64,000 nt of DNA from an uncultured Collinsella sp. GTDB lineage: Bacteria > Actinomycetota > Coriobacteriia > Coriobacteriales > Coriobacteriaceae. The DNA lies in contig UQQL01000001.1 of the NCBI GenBank assembly GCA_900543275.1, forward strand, positions 134,605-198,604, given 5' to 3'. The notes under the pieces are model-generated. The model searched no databases. It was not told where the DNA came from and worked only from the letters and a program-made list of their open reading frames with translations. This document shows, in pieces, positions 43,332-51,129 of this stretch. Positions within the stretch are counted from its first letter, which is position 1, and every line of letters starts with the position of its first letter. Both the position numbers and the translations under genes were made by a program.

Positions 43332-43469
43332 TGCTTCCCTCTTTTCATAGAGTTGCGTGCGCAAGACACCGTTTGCGGAGGCCTCCGGAGCATCCCCTGC
43401 CGTTTGGACTTGCTGTCTTTTCGACAAGACCAATATAGGTGCTCGTTTTTCTTAATGCCAGCTTATTTC

Positions 43470-43522
43470 GGTAAACGCGCAGGTCAGAGCGTTGGTTATG
43501 CGATTTAGTTATGCGTTTAACC
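43470..43522. promoter_or_regulatory. Possible LacI-type operator region of the PTS cluster
   Basis: GGTAAACGC (43470-43478) and GCGTTTAACC (43513-43522) are near-inverse half-sites 34 bases apart, with GGTTATGCG and AGTTATGCG direct repeats between them. It lies in the 415-base gap between divergent EIIBC and lacI-type genes, the expected place for a shared operator. Nothing else is seen in the gap. Confidence 0.4.
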
Positions 43523-43746
43523 AAAAATGAATCCTGCGATTTTACCCTCGATTTCAAAAGTCAAGAAGTATTTGATTTTCTCGGTAGACGGCAGATGCGC
43601 ATGCCGGTCACAAATTTCGACCCCACCCGTATACCGCATTTGTTGCATACTCATATGAAAGGAAAAGGTCGCTCACCGAAGCGTATCCCTCACCAAGACT
43701 CAAAGTCATCATGTTGGAAAATGCTCATCTGTCGGAAGGAGTCGCT

Positions 43747-44757
43747 GTGGCAAAACAGCGCGTTACGATCGCAGACGTCGCTCGAGAGGCGGGAACCTCG
43801 ACGGCAAGCGTCTCGTATTACCTCAACGACAAACGAGAAAAGCTTAGCGAAAAGACGCAGAACAAAATCGCGCGCGTCATTAAGGAACTCGGATACGTTC
43901 CCAACGCCCAAGCGCAGACGCTCACCGGCAAGCAAACCCACGTCATCGCCATCATCATTTTGGATAACACCAACAAATGGGCGGGGCTCGTTCTCAATGG
44001 CATGGAGCAGGTCATGCTCCCCGCGGGCTACCAGACGGTCGTTTGCACGAGCAACTTTAACCCCGAGACCGAGCTCATGTACGTCGACAAGATGCTCTCG
44101 CTGGGCGTCGATGGCTTTATCATCCAGCCCACGGCAAACTTCAAAGCCGTGCACGACCGCATTAGACGCGCCGGCAAGCCGGTCGTCTTTTTCGATGCGG
44201 CCATCTATAGCCCAGGTACCAGCTGGATCAAAACCAACCTTTACGACGGCGTGTACAACGCCACACAGGCACTCCTCGACGCCGGCTACGAAGATTTCTT
44301 TTCCATTGCCGCCAACATGACCGAAATGCGCACCCGCATGGAGCGTTTTCAGGGGTATGCCGAGGCGCTGGCCGCGAATGGGCAGCTCTACAAAGCGATT
44401 CCCATCGATCACAACAAGCCGTCAATCAACGAGCTTACCGAGTACTTTAAATTCAAGTTCAATCCCGCCAAGCGTACGCTCATCTTTGTCCAAAACCAAT
44501 GGGCGCTCCCCCGCGTCTACAAGGCGCTTCAGCCCTTGGCCCATCTGCTTCCGCAGCAAATCGGCCTTTTGGGACTCAACTGCGAAGACTGGACTAATCT
44601 CACCACGCCGACCGTCTCCACCATCATCGAGCCCGTCGACCAGGAAGGTCGCGAAGCAGCCGAGATGCTGCTCGCCCTACTTGACGGCAGCAGCGAACCC
44701 GGCGAGCAGCGCATTCTCGAGTGCAAGCTCAACTGGCTCGACTCCACCTCAATCTAG
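43747..44757 (+). CDS. LacI-family regulator of the PTS/transketolase cluster
   Basis: A 336-residue protein. I chose the GTG at 43747 because GGAAGGAG lies five bases upstream; ATG 43711 has none. DNA-binding domain VTIADVAREAGTSTASVSYYLNDKREKLSEKTQNKIARVIKELGYVPNAQAQTL, then a sugar-binding core with VIAIIILDNTNKWAGLVLNGMEQVMLPAGY. It lacks the usual VxxVLN ending of the HTH (SVSYYLN instead), a variant seen in RbsR-like branches. Divergent from EIIBC, so it probably controls that operon in response to the imported sugar phosphate. Confidence 0.92.
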   Translation: MAKQRVTIADVAREAGTSTASVSYYLNDKREKLSEKTQNKIARVIKELGYVPNAQAQTLTGKQTHVIAIIILDNTNKWAGLVLNGMEQVMLPAGYQTVVCTSNFNPETELMYVDKMLSLGVDGFIIQPTANFKAVHDRIRRAGKPVVFFDAAIYSPGTSWIKTNLYDGVYNATQALLDAGYEDFFSIAANMTEMRTRMERFQGYAEALAANGQLYKAIPIDHNKPSINELTEYFKFKFNPAKRTLIFVQNQWALPRVYKALQPLAHLLPQQIGLLGLNCEDWTNLTTPTVSTIIEPVDQEGREAAEMLLALLDGSSEPGEQRILECKLNWLDSTSI

Positions 44758-44876
44758 ACCGCGGGACAAATGAATCAGTAGCGTCTATCCCAAATCTTGA
44801 GTATTTGTTCGACAAAACGGCCCCTGCCGGCTCCTGCTAGACTGGTAGATTCCCAACCGTCTAGCCAGGAGCCTCA

Positions 44877-45854
44877 ATGTCGCGCAAGTCCGCCTACAAG
44901 CAAGTACTTTCCATCGGCACCGCCGTGGTGCTGGGGTTTGCGCTGTTCACAGGGTCGCTCGACGGAGCGCCCAAGCTGCTCTCGCCGCAAAGCGATGAGC
45001 AGGCGGCTGCTCTGGCCGAGAAGCAAAGCGAGAGCCCCAACCGCACCGACGACGAAGCAGACCTGGTTGCCCGGCTCGAATCGGGAACAGCGAGCTCCAC
45101 GGACTCCGAAGATGATCAGGACTCCGGCGATGGCTCTGAATCCGCCACGACCGACACCGCTGACGATGCCTCTTCAAACGTCACCCCCATCGACGAGGTC
45201 GAAAACCCCGATCTCGACCGCGCCCGCGGCGTATATCTCAGCAGCATTCCCGACTACGCCGGCAACCCCTACGTTGCCCTTCGCACCGACAGCACGCACC
45301 CGCTCGGCACACCATCATTCACGCTCGATGAATACGAGCGCGCTACAGAAGAGGGCTGCTTTAAGAAATTCTCCAAGCTCGACAGCCTGGGCCGCACCCG
45401 CAAAGCGCTCGCCTGCGTGGGCCCCGAATCACTCGGTCAAGGCGAGCGCGGCGATATCTCGCGTATCCATCCCGCTGGATGGCGTCAGCAGCGCTACGAC
45501 TTTATTCCGGGCCAGAGCCTCTACAACCGCTGCCACCTTATCGCCTGGTCGCTCTGCGGCGAAAACGCCAACCGTAAGAATCTCCTCACCGGCACGCGCT
45601 ATCTCAACGAGACGGGCATGCTACCGTTTGAAGAGCAGATTCTCAACTATATTCGCGATACGGGCAACCATGTGCTCTACCGCGTCACGCCCATGTATAA
45701 CGAAGAGGAACTTGTCTGCCGTGGCGTGCGCCTCGAGGCGCAATCGGTCGAGGACCACGGCAAGACCCTCTGCTTCCACGTATACTGCTACAACCTGCAG
45801 CCGCATGTGCAGATCGACTACGCCACCGGCCGCAACCAGACATCCGGAGACTAG
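44877..45854 (+). CDS. Membrane-anchored DNA/RNA non-specific endonuclease (EndA/NucA-like)
   Basis: A 325-residue protein, ATG 44877 with CCAGGAG. An N-terminal hydrophobic segment (VLSIGTAVVLGFALFTGSL) serves as signal anchor. Residues about 35-105 are a Ser/Asp/Glu/Thr-rich linker. The nuclease domain has ISRIHPAGWRQQRYDF and YNRCHLIAWSLCGENANRKNLLTGTRYLN, close to the pneumococcal EndA family where the usual DRGH is replaced by (D/N)RCH or similar with catalytic His, plus the Mg-binding Asn. The C-terminal CFHVYCYNLQPHVQIDYATG is typical. Likely role is extracellular DNA degradation or uptake. Confidence 0.9.
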   Translation: MSRKSAYKQVLSIGTAVVLGFALFTGSLDGAPKLLSPQSDEQAAALAEKQSESPNRTDDEADLVARLESGTASSTDSEDDQDSGDGSESATTDTADDASSNVTPIDEVENPDLDRARGVYLSSIPDYAGNPYVALRTDSTHPLGTPSFTLDEYERATEEGCFKKFSKLDSLGRTRKALACVGPESLGQGERGDISRIHPAGWRQQRYDFIPGQSLYNRCHLIAWSLCGENANRKNLLTGTRYLNETGMLPFEEQILNYIRDTGNHVLYRVTPMYNEEELVCRGVRLEAQSVEDHGKTLCFHVYCYNLQPHVQIDYATGRNQTSGD

Positions 45855-45913
45855 CGCCGACCAGGCTGCCCCAAAACCTAAAATGATCCGTTTTCCTCCG
45901 TCCCCCAGGGATC

Positions 45914-45949
45914 AAAAAGGGCCGCCCTGGATTGCCCAGAGCGGCCCTT
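45914..45949 (-). terminator. Intrinsic terminator of the EF-G-like gene
   Basis: On the minus strand AAGGGCCGC and GCGGCCCTT form a stem followed by TTTTT. It lies about 35 bases after the stop codon and also sits between two convergent genes. Confidence 0.85.
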
Positions 45950-45983
45950 GCATCGGCATGCATGTTGCAGGCAACGCCACGCG

Positions 45984-48059
45984 CTACTTGGCGCGGCCCT
46001 CCTCATAGCGCTCGACCAGCTTGGCCTGAACGTCATAGGGAACCTGCTCATAGCCGGCGGGCTTCATGGTAAAGTCACCCGTGCCGCGCGTAATGGAGCG
46101 CAGGCGCGTCGAGTAATCCGTCAGCTCGGCCAGCGGCGCCTGGGCAATGACCACGGTATCGCCGCGCTCATCGGTCTCCATGCCCGTCACGCGCCCGCGC
46201 GATGCCGAGATGTCGCCCATCACGGCGCCGGCGTAGCTCTCGGGGATCGTCACCGTGATTTCCTCGATAGGCTCCAGCACCACCGGGTCGGCATCGGCGC
46301 ATGCCTTGCGCAGGCCGATGCGGGCCGCCGCGCGGAACGCCATCTCGTTGGAGTCGACGCTGTGATACGAGCCGTCGTACACAGCCACGCGAATGCCCGT
46401 GAGCGGGTAGCCGGCAATAATACCGTCCTTCATGGTCTCCTGGACACCCTTGTCCACGGCGGGGATCAGCGAGCGCGGAATACGGCCACCTACAACCTCG
46501 TCCACAAACTCATAGCCATCGCTCGTGCCGTCGGGCCCAATGAGCGGCTCAACACGCAGCCAGCAGTCGCCATACTGGCCGGCACCGCCAGTCTGCTTCT
46601 TGTGGCGGCCCTGGGCGCTCGCCGTGCGGCGGATGGTCTCGCGATACGGAATGCGGATCGGCACGCTCTTGGCGGCGACCTTGGTGCGGTCCTCAAGGCG
46701 ATTGAGCAGGACCGAAACCTGCGCCTCACCCACGGCGGAGATGATAGTCTGGCCGGTCTCCTCGTCGCGATCGATGCTCATGGTCGGGTCTGCCTTGCAG
46801 GCCTTCTCGATAAACGTGTAGAGCTTCTCCTCGTCGCCGCGGTTCTCGGCTTCGATGGCGATGCGGTACTGCGAGTTGGGGAACTTAAACGCCGCAGCCT
46901 CGACCTTGCCGGTAATCGAGAGCGTATCGCCCGTCTCGGCAGCCAGCTTGGGTACCACGATAATGTCGCCGGCATAGGCATGGCCAACCTCGGTCATATC
47001 GCGGCCGCACATCACATACAGGTGAGCCAGACGATCGCTCTTACGGGTACGCGCGTTGACCAGCTCGAGGCCCGGCTCAAGCGTGCCCGTCAGCACCTTG
47101 ATAAAGCTGATGCGGCCCTGCTGCGGATCGGCCAGTGTCTTAAACACAAACGCCACCGGACGGTCATCGTCACTCGAAATCTTAAGCGAATCACCGTCGA
47201 TGAGCGGCATCTCGCCGTAGTCGGTCGGCGCCGGGAAGTACGTGGCGATGTCGTCCATCAGCGAGTTGACGCCCTGCTCCTTAATGCAGTCGCCCGCAAA
47301 GACCGGCACAAAGATGCGCTCGGCGATCGCCTTAGACAGCAGGCCTTCAAGCTCCTCCTGCGTCAGCGTCTCCTCGCCTTCCAAGTATTTCATCATCAGC
47401 TCGTCGTCGGCCTCGGCCACCAGCTCGCACAGATGGTCATGGGCCTCCTCGGCCTGGGCACGATACTCCTCGGGAATCTCCGACTCAACGGCTTCGGCGC
47501 CGTTGCAATGGCGCGCCTTCATGCGCACCAGGTCGATGATGCCGTCAAAGTCCTCGCCCTCGCCCCAGGGAAGAGTCACGGCGCCCAGGCGCGTACCAAA
47601 GCGCTCCTGCAGCAGGTCCATTGTGGTCGCAAAGCTGGCCTCGGAGCGCGACAGGCGGTTTACGAACACCGCACGCGCCAGGCGCAGGTCCTCGGCGGCA
47701 TACCAGAGCTTAACCGTCGTAGGCTGCGGGCCGGCCTCGGCGTCGACCACAAACAGAGCCGTCTCGCAGACGCTCATCGCGGCAAAGGCGTCGCCGATAA
47801 AATCGGGATAGCACGGGGCATCGAGCACATTGATGCGAGCGCCCTTCCAGTCGATCGGCGCAATGGTCGTCGAGATGGAAAACGCACGCTTGACCTCTTC
47901 GGGGTCATAGTCGAGCGTGGGCTTGGTGCCGTCGTGGCCGCCCAGGCGGGCGGTCTTGCCGGAAAGGTGGAGCATGGCCTCGGCGAGTGAAGTCTTGCCC
48001 ACCCCGCCTTGGCCTACGAGCACCACGTTCCTTACGTTACCGGTCTTGGGAGCACCCAT
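45984..48059 (-). CDS. Elongation factor G-like protein (EF-G2 type) with altered GTPase motifs
   Basis: A 691-residue protein, ATG 48059 with AAGGAGG six bases upstream. It has the full EF-G domain order: GTPase (1-280), domain II (DRPVAFVFKTLADPQQGRISFIKVLTG), III (GEAQVSVLLNRLEDR), IV (QTGGAGQYGDCWLRVEPL; SNEMAFRAAARIGLRKA) and V. The P-loop is GQGGVGKT (16-23) as in EF-G2 proteins, but G3 reads DAPC instead of DxPG, and G4 reads NRLS instead of NKxD. Guanine specificity and hydrolysis may therefore be reduced. In relatives EF-G2 does not replace EF-G. Its role is unclear, possibly ribosome rescue or protection. The normal fusA is not in the window. Confidence 0.88.
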   Translation of the reverse strand: MGAPKTGNVRNVVLVGQGGVGKTSLAEAMLHLSGKTARLGGHDGTKPTLDYDPEEVKRAFSISTTIAPIDWKGARINVLDAPCYPDFIGDAFAAMSVCETALFVVDAEAGPQPTTVKLWYAAEDLRLARAVFVNRLSRSEASFATTMDLLQERFGTRLGAVTLPWGEGEDFDGIIDLVRMKARHCNGAEAVESEIPEEYRAQAEEAHDHLCELVAEADDELMMKYLEGEETLTQEELEGLLSKAIAERIFVPVFAGDCIKEQGVNSLMDDIATYFPAPTDYGEMPLIDGDSLKISSDDDRPVAFVFKTLADPQQGRISFIKVLTGTLEPGLELVNARTRKSDRLAHLYVMCGRDMTEVGHAYAGDIIVVPKLAAETGDTLSITGKVEAAAFKFPNSQYRIAIEAENRGDEEKLYTFIEKACKADPTMSIDRDEETGQTIISAVGEAQVSVLLNRLEDRTKVAAKSVPIRIPYRETIRRTASAQGRHKKQTGGAGQYGDCWLRVEPLIGPDGTSDGYEFVDEVVGGRIPRSLIPAVDKGVQETMKDGIIAGYPLTGIRVAVYDGSYHSVDSNEMAFRAAARIGLRKACADADPVVLEPIEEITVTIPESYAGAVMGDISASRGRVTGMETDERGDTVVIAQAPLAELTDYSTRLRSITRGTGDFTMKPAGYEQVPYDVQAKLVERYEEGRAK

Positions 48060-48369
48060 GATGACCTCCTTGCAGGGCCGCGCGCAATGCGCGACGCCAA
48101 CGGGGAGAGTTCGCGGTCGGTGCCGTCCCGGGAGCAGCATGGTCGGCAGCCGAGCCGACTCACCCTCCAAATGTCCTATGCCACCACCCTACCCTCACGG
48201 GCGACTGTCCATGCACACCTTTCGGCGCACGTATGGATACAGGCGGCGAGAGGAAGAGACAAGCTTTTGGGGCAATTATTGAACCCCGTCGATGTAAACA
48301 AAAAGCCGCCACAGACCGTAAGACCTGTGGCGGCTTCGCCTCAATTAATAGTTGAGTAAATACCTGAGT
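48060..48369. other. Gap of about 310 bp, terminator only
   Basis: Apart from the ribosome binding site of the EF-G-like gene and a terminator at 48299-48336, I see no gene, repeat or clear promoter here. Confidence 0.6.
48299..48336 (-). terminator. Intrinsic terminator of the amino-acid ABC operon
   Basis: On the minus strand AAGCCGCCACAGG and CTGTGGCGGCTT form a stem followed by TTTTG T. Confidence 0.85.
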
Positions 48370-49134
48370 CTATCCCTCGATACGGCTCAAGAACTCACGC
48401 GTGCGCTGCTCGCGCGGATGGTCGATAACCTGCTCGGCAGATCCCTCCTCGACAATGCGACCGCCGTCCATAAAGACCACGCGGTCGGCAACATCGCGCG
48501 CAAATTGCATCGCGTGGGTCACGATTACCATCGTCATATTCTGCGCCGCCAGGTCCTTAATGACACGCAGCACCTCGGCCGTCAGCTCGGGATCGAGTGC
48601 CGAGGTCGGCTCGTCAAAGAATAAGATTTCCGGATCGAGCGCCAGGGCGCGGGCAATACTCACGCGCTGCTGCTGACCGCCCGAAAGCTCACATGGCACC
48701 TTGTTCTCGTTGCCCGTAAGCCCCATCTGCGCGATCAACTCACGCGCACGCGTCTCCGCCTGCTCGCGCGGGCGCTTAAGCACGCGGATCGGCGCGTCGA
48801 TGATGTTTTTCATCACCGTATAGTGCGGGAACAGATTGTAGTTCTGGAACACCAGACCAAACCGCGAGCGCGCCTGTTTGGGCACGTCGCCTTTCGCATA
48901 GACCGCACCCGGCCCCGCGTCCGTCGCAACGGCAAGGTCGCCAAACGAGAGAGAGCCTCCGTCGAGTGTCTCGAGCAGCGTGGCACACCGCAGCAGCGTA
49001 GACTTACCGCCGCCCGAAGGTCCGATAATCGCCACGACCTCGCCACGCTTCACCTCAAGCGAGATATCCTTGAGCACCTCATTGCCGCCAAACGCCTTAC
49101 GCGCGCTTTCGATTTTCATCACTGAGTTAGTCAT
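48370..49134 (-). CDS. Polar amino-acid ABC transporter, ATP-binding protein
   Basis: A 254-residue ATPase. Walker A GPSGGGKST, Q-loop LVFQNYNLFPHYTV, signature LSGGQQQRVSIARALAL, Walker B ILFFDEPTSALD, H-loop VTHAM. The family is the GlnQ/HisP type. The start ATG 49134 overlaps the permease stop by eight bases (ATGACTAA), so expression is coupled. A second ATG at 49119 is possible. It is the last gene of the operon binding protein, permease, ATPase. An insertion around residues 60-85 (DLAVATDAGPGAVYAKGDVP) is longer than usual. Confidence 0.93.
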   Translation of the reverse strand: MTNSVMKIESARKAFGGNEVLKDISLEVKRGEVVAIIGPSGGGKSTLLRCATLLETLDGGSLSFGDLAVATDAGPGAVYAKGDVPKQARSRFGLVFQNYNLFPHYTVMKNIIDAPIRVLKRPREQAETRARELIAQMGLTGNENKVPCELSGGQQQRVSIARALALDPEILFFDEPTSALDPELTAEVLRVIKDLAAQNMTMVIVTHAMQFARDVADRVVFMDGGRIVEEGSAEQVIDHPREQRTREFLSRIEG

Positions 49135-49777
49135 GATAATAGTCCAGCTTCTTTTCGGCAGCGCCCAGCAGCATCTCGACCACAAAGTTAAAGACCCAGT
49201 AGATCAGCGCCGCAATCGCAAACGGCACCATGCTCACTTGCGAGGCGACCAGCGCCTTGGCCGTCGAGAACATCTCCCCCACGCCGATGGCAAACGCCAG
49301 CGACGTGTCCTTGACCAGCGTGATGATCTCGTTGCCTATCGCCGGCAGAATACGCTTGGCGACCTGCGGCATCACGATGTACAAAAACGTCTGCACGCGC
49401 GAATAGCCCAGCACCTCGGCGGCCTCATATTGACCGCGCGGAATGGACTGCAGGCCCGAGCGATAGATCTCGGCAAAGTAGCCGGCGTAGTTGATGATGA
49501 ACGCCACGACACACGCCGTCCACTTGGAATCGGGCGTGAGTGAAATGCCAAACACGTAGTACGGGGCAAAGTAGATGGCAAACATCTGCAGCATGAGCGG
49601 CGTACCGCGCATCACCGAAATATAGATGCGCGCAATCCAGCGCAGCGGCGCGATTTTGCTCATGCGCATGAACGCCACGGGGATTCCCAGCGGAATCGAC
49701 CCGAGCAGCGTCAGTACAAACAGCTGCAAACTGACCAAGAACCCCTGGCCAAGCATCTGCATCATGACCTGAATAGA
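49127..49777 (-). CDS. Polar amino-acid ABC transporter, permease
   Basis: A membrane protein of about 216 residues with five helices: LGQGFLVSLQLFVLTLLGSIPLGIPVAFMRM, ISVMRGTPLMLQMFAIYFAPYY, and the EAA loop AAEVLGYSRVQTFLYIVMPQVAKRILPAIGNE. The start is uncertain: TTG 49777 has GAGAGGG close upstream, ATG 49765 follows without a good site, and the frame opens at 49819. It moves amino acids through the membrane with the ATPase encoded downstream and the lipoprotein encoded upstream. Confidence 0.9.
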   Translation of the reverse strand, partial: SIQVMMQMLGQGFLVSLQLFVLTLLGSIPLGIPVAFMRMSKIAPLRWIARIYISVMRGTPLMLQMFAIYFAPYYVFGISLTPDSKWTACVVAFIINYAGYFAEIYRSGLQSIPRGQYEAAEVLGYSRVQTFLYIVMPQVAKRILPAIGNEIITLVKDTSLAFAIGVGEMFSTAKALVASQVSMVPFAIAALIYWVFNFVVEMLLGAAEKKLDYYHD

Positions 49778-49930
49778 CAACCTACCCTCTCTTTCACAGC
49801 AACGGAACAGCGAACCCAATGCTAAAGCGGGTTTTCCAGGTGCCCGAGTTTGCCGTGAAAGAGGAGCGCCGCGTACTAAATGTACGCAAGCGACGGTTTG
49901 AACGGCAAAATCGGGTGCCTGGGAAAGCCG

Positions 49931-50791
49931 CTATTTGAGCACCCAGTTGTCGAAGGAAAGACCGTAATCTGCGTATTTATCGCACAGGTCCTTGACCGTG
50001 CCGTCCTCGTAGAGCGCCTTGAGCGACTCGATCACGGCATCGGCGGACTTGGTGTCGCCCTTCTTAAAGCCGACGGCGTAGTGCTCGCTGGACAGCGGCT
50101 TGTCGAGCTGCGTATAGGCATCGGGCTTGGCGGCAAGCTGATACTGGGCAATCGAAAGGTCGCAAGCCACGGCATCGACCGCGCCGCTCTCGAGCTGCAT
50201 AAAGGCCGTGTTGTACTCGCCGATCGTGTCGAGCGTGGCAAACGTCGCCGCCAGATCCTTCTGGTCACCCTCGAGTACATCCTGCGCAGCGGAATCGGTC
50301 TGGGTAATCACAGTCTTGCCGGCAAGATCGTCCCAGCTCTTGATACCCGCGTCCTTCTTGACCACCAGCACCTGCTCGTTGAGCATGTACGGCTCGGAGA
50401 ACGTGTAGTCGTCCTCACGGCCCTCCATGGTAAAGCCGTTCCAGATGCAGTTGATGGCGCCCGAGTTAAGCAGCGTATCCTTGGCGTCCCAGTCGATGGC
50501 CTCGTACTTGACCTCCCAGCCCTGCTTATCGGCAACAGCCTTGGCCAGATCGAGATCAAAGCCGGTGTACTCGCCATCGTCGCCCACAAAGCCGTACGGA
50601 GGATAGGACTTGTCAAAGCCCACGACGAGCTTCTTGGACTCCGCAGCGCCCTTCACGTCCTTGGCTGCGGCAGAACCGGCAGCGGAGCCCTTGCCGGCAC
50701 CACCGCCGCAGCCGACAAGACCAAGGCCAAGCACCGTGGCGAGCGAGCCGGCTAGACCAACAAACTGACGACGAGACATATCGGTATTCAT
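49931..50791 (-). CDS. Amino-acid ABC transporter substrate-binding lipoprotein
   Basis: A 286-residue protein, ATG 50791 with GAGGGGGAATACC. The signal peptide carries twin arginines (MSRRQFVGLAGSLATVLG) and ends at the lipobox LVGC. The mature part is a SBP_bac_3 domain: LVVGFDKSYPPYGFVGDDGEYTGFDLDLAKAVA, and the arginine/aspartate pair that holds the amino acid alpha groups. The likely ligand is a polar or cystine-type amino acid, unresolved. The first gene of the operon, controlled from a promoter at 50848-50876 with an operator-like palindrome downstream of it. Confidence 0.93.
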   Translation of the reverse strand: MNTDMSRRQFVGLAGSLATVLGLGLVGCGGGAGKGSAAGSAAAKDVKGAAESKKLVVGFDKSYPPYGFVGDDGEYTGFDLDLAKAVADKQGWEVKYEAIDWDAKDTLLNSGAINCIWNGFTMEGREDDYTFSEPYMLNEQVLVVKKDAGIKSWDDLAGKTVITQTDSAAQDVLEGDQKDLAATFATLDTIGEYNTAFMQLESGAVDAVACDLSIAQYQLAAKPDAYTQLDKPLSSEHYAVGFKKGDTKSADAVIESLKALYEDGTVKDLCDKYADYGLSFDNWVLK

Positions 50792-50810
50792 GGTATTCCC
50801 CCTCGATAGC

Positions 50811-50828
50811 ACTTTAGTTAGGTAAAGT
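50811..50828. promoter_or_regulatory. Operator-like palindrome in the amino-acid ABC leader
   Basis: ACTTTAGTTAGGTAAAGT matches the cstA promoter palindrome at 16 of 18 positions. It lies at about +13 to +30 relative to the predicted start site, a position suited to repression. A further half-site CTAAAGTG sits in the promoter spacer (50854-50861). Confidence 0.65.
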
Positions 50829-50847
50829 GAGTCATGTAACGTTCAGA

Positions 50848-50876
50848 ATCATACACTTTAGCGTGATAGAGCACAA
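50848..50876 (-). promoter_or_regulatory. Promoter of the amino-acid ABC operon
   Basis: On the minus strand TTGTGC (50876-50871) and TATGAT (50853-50848) are 17 bases apart, with the predicted start near 50841 and the start codon of the lipoprotein at 50791. Confidence 0.6.
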
Positions 50877-50885
50877 GGCGAGTTT

Positions 50886-51020
50886 GCCCACCGCGTGAGG
50901 GGTGTGGGGGTTAAGTTTCCTGCTCTACAGTCCTGCTCACGACGGAGGCCACATTAAGTGGCCTCCTGTTCGTGCGGAACTCGCGATAAACTTAACCCCC
51001 ACACCCCTCACGCGGCGGGC
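50886..51020. repeat. 69-nt-core palindromic element, copy C (inverted)
   Basis: Arms 50886-50918 and 50988-51020 are inverse complements at 32 of 33 positions. The core (50919-50987) is the reverse complement of copy A with one difference. The arm sequence (CCGCGTGAGGGGTGTGGGGG) is unrelated to copy A. It lies in the 337-bp gap between the amino-acid operon promoter and the RNA methyltransferase gene. Confidence 0.8.
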
Positions 51021-51129
51021 AACCGTCGTTGGGCTTATCACTGGCACGAATAAACCGCTTGCATATCGTCTGCTGGCTTGGCACGGTACAATACTTGCAG
51101 CTTAAATTTATGAATTAGTGGAGTTATTG

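Noticed and set aside
40374..43508. 1044-codon open frame on the plus strand
   Set aside because: Antisense to the GatZ-like and EIIBC genes, which have clear family motifs. It is a shadow frame from codon bias.
45948..47990. 680-codon open frame on the plus strand
   Set aside because: Antisense to the EF-G-like gene. It is a composition artefact.
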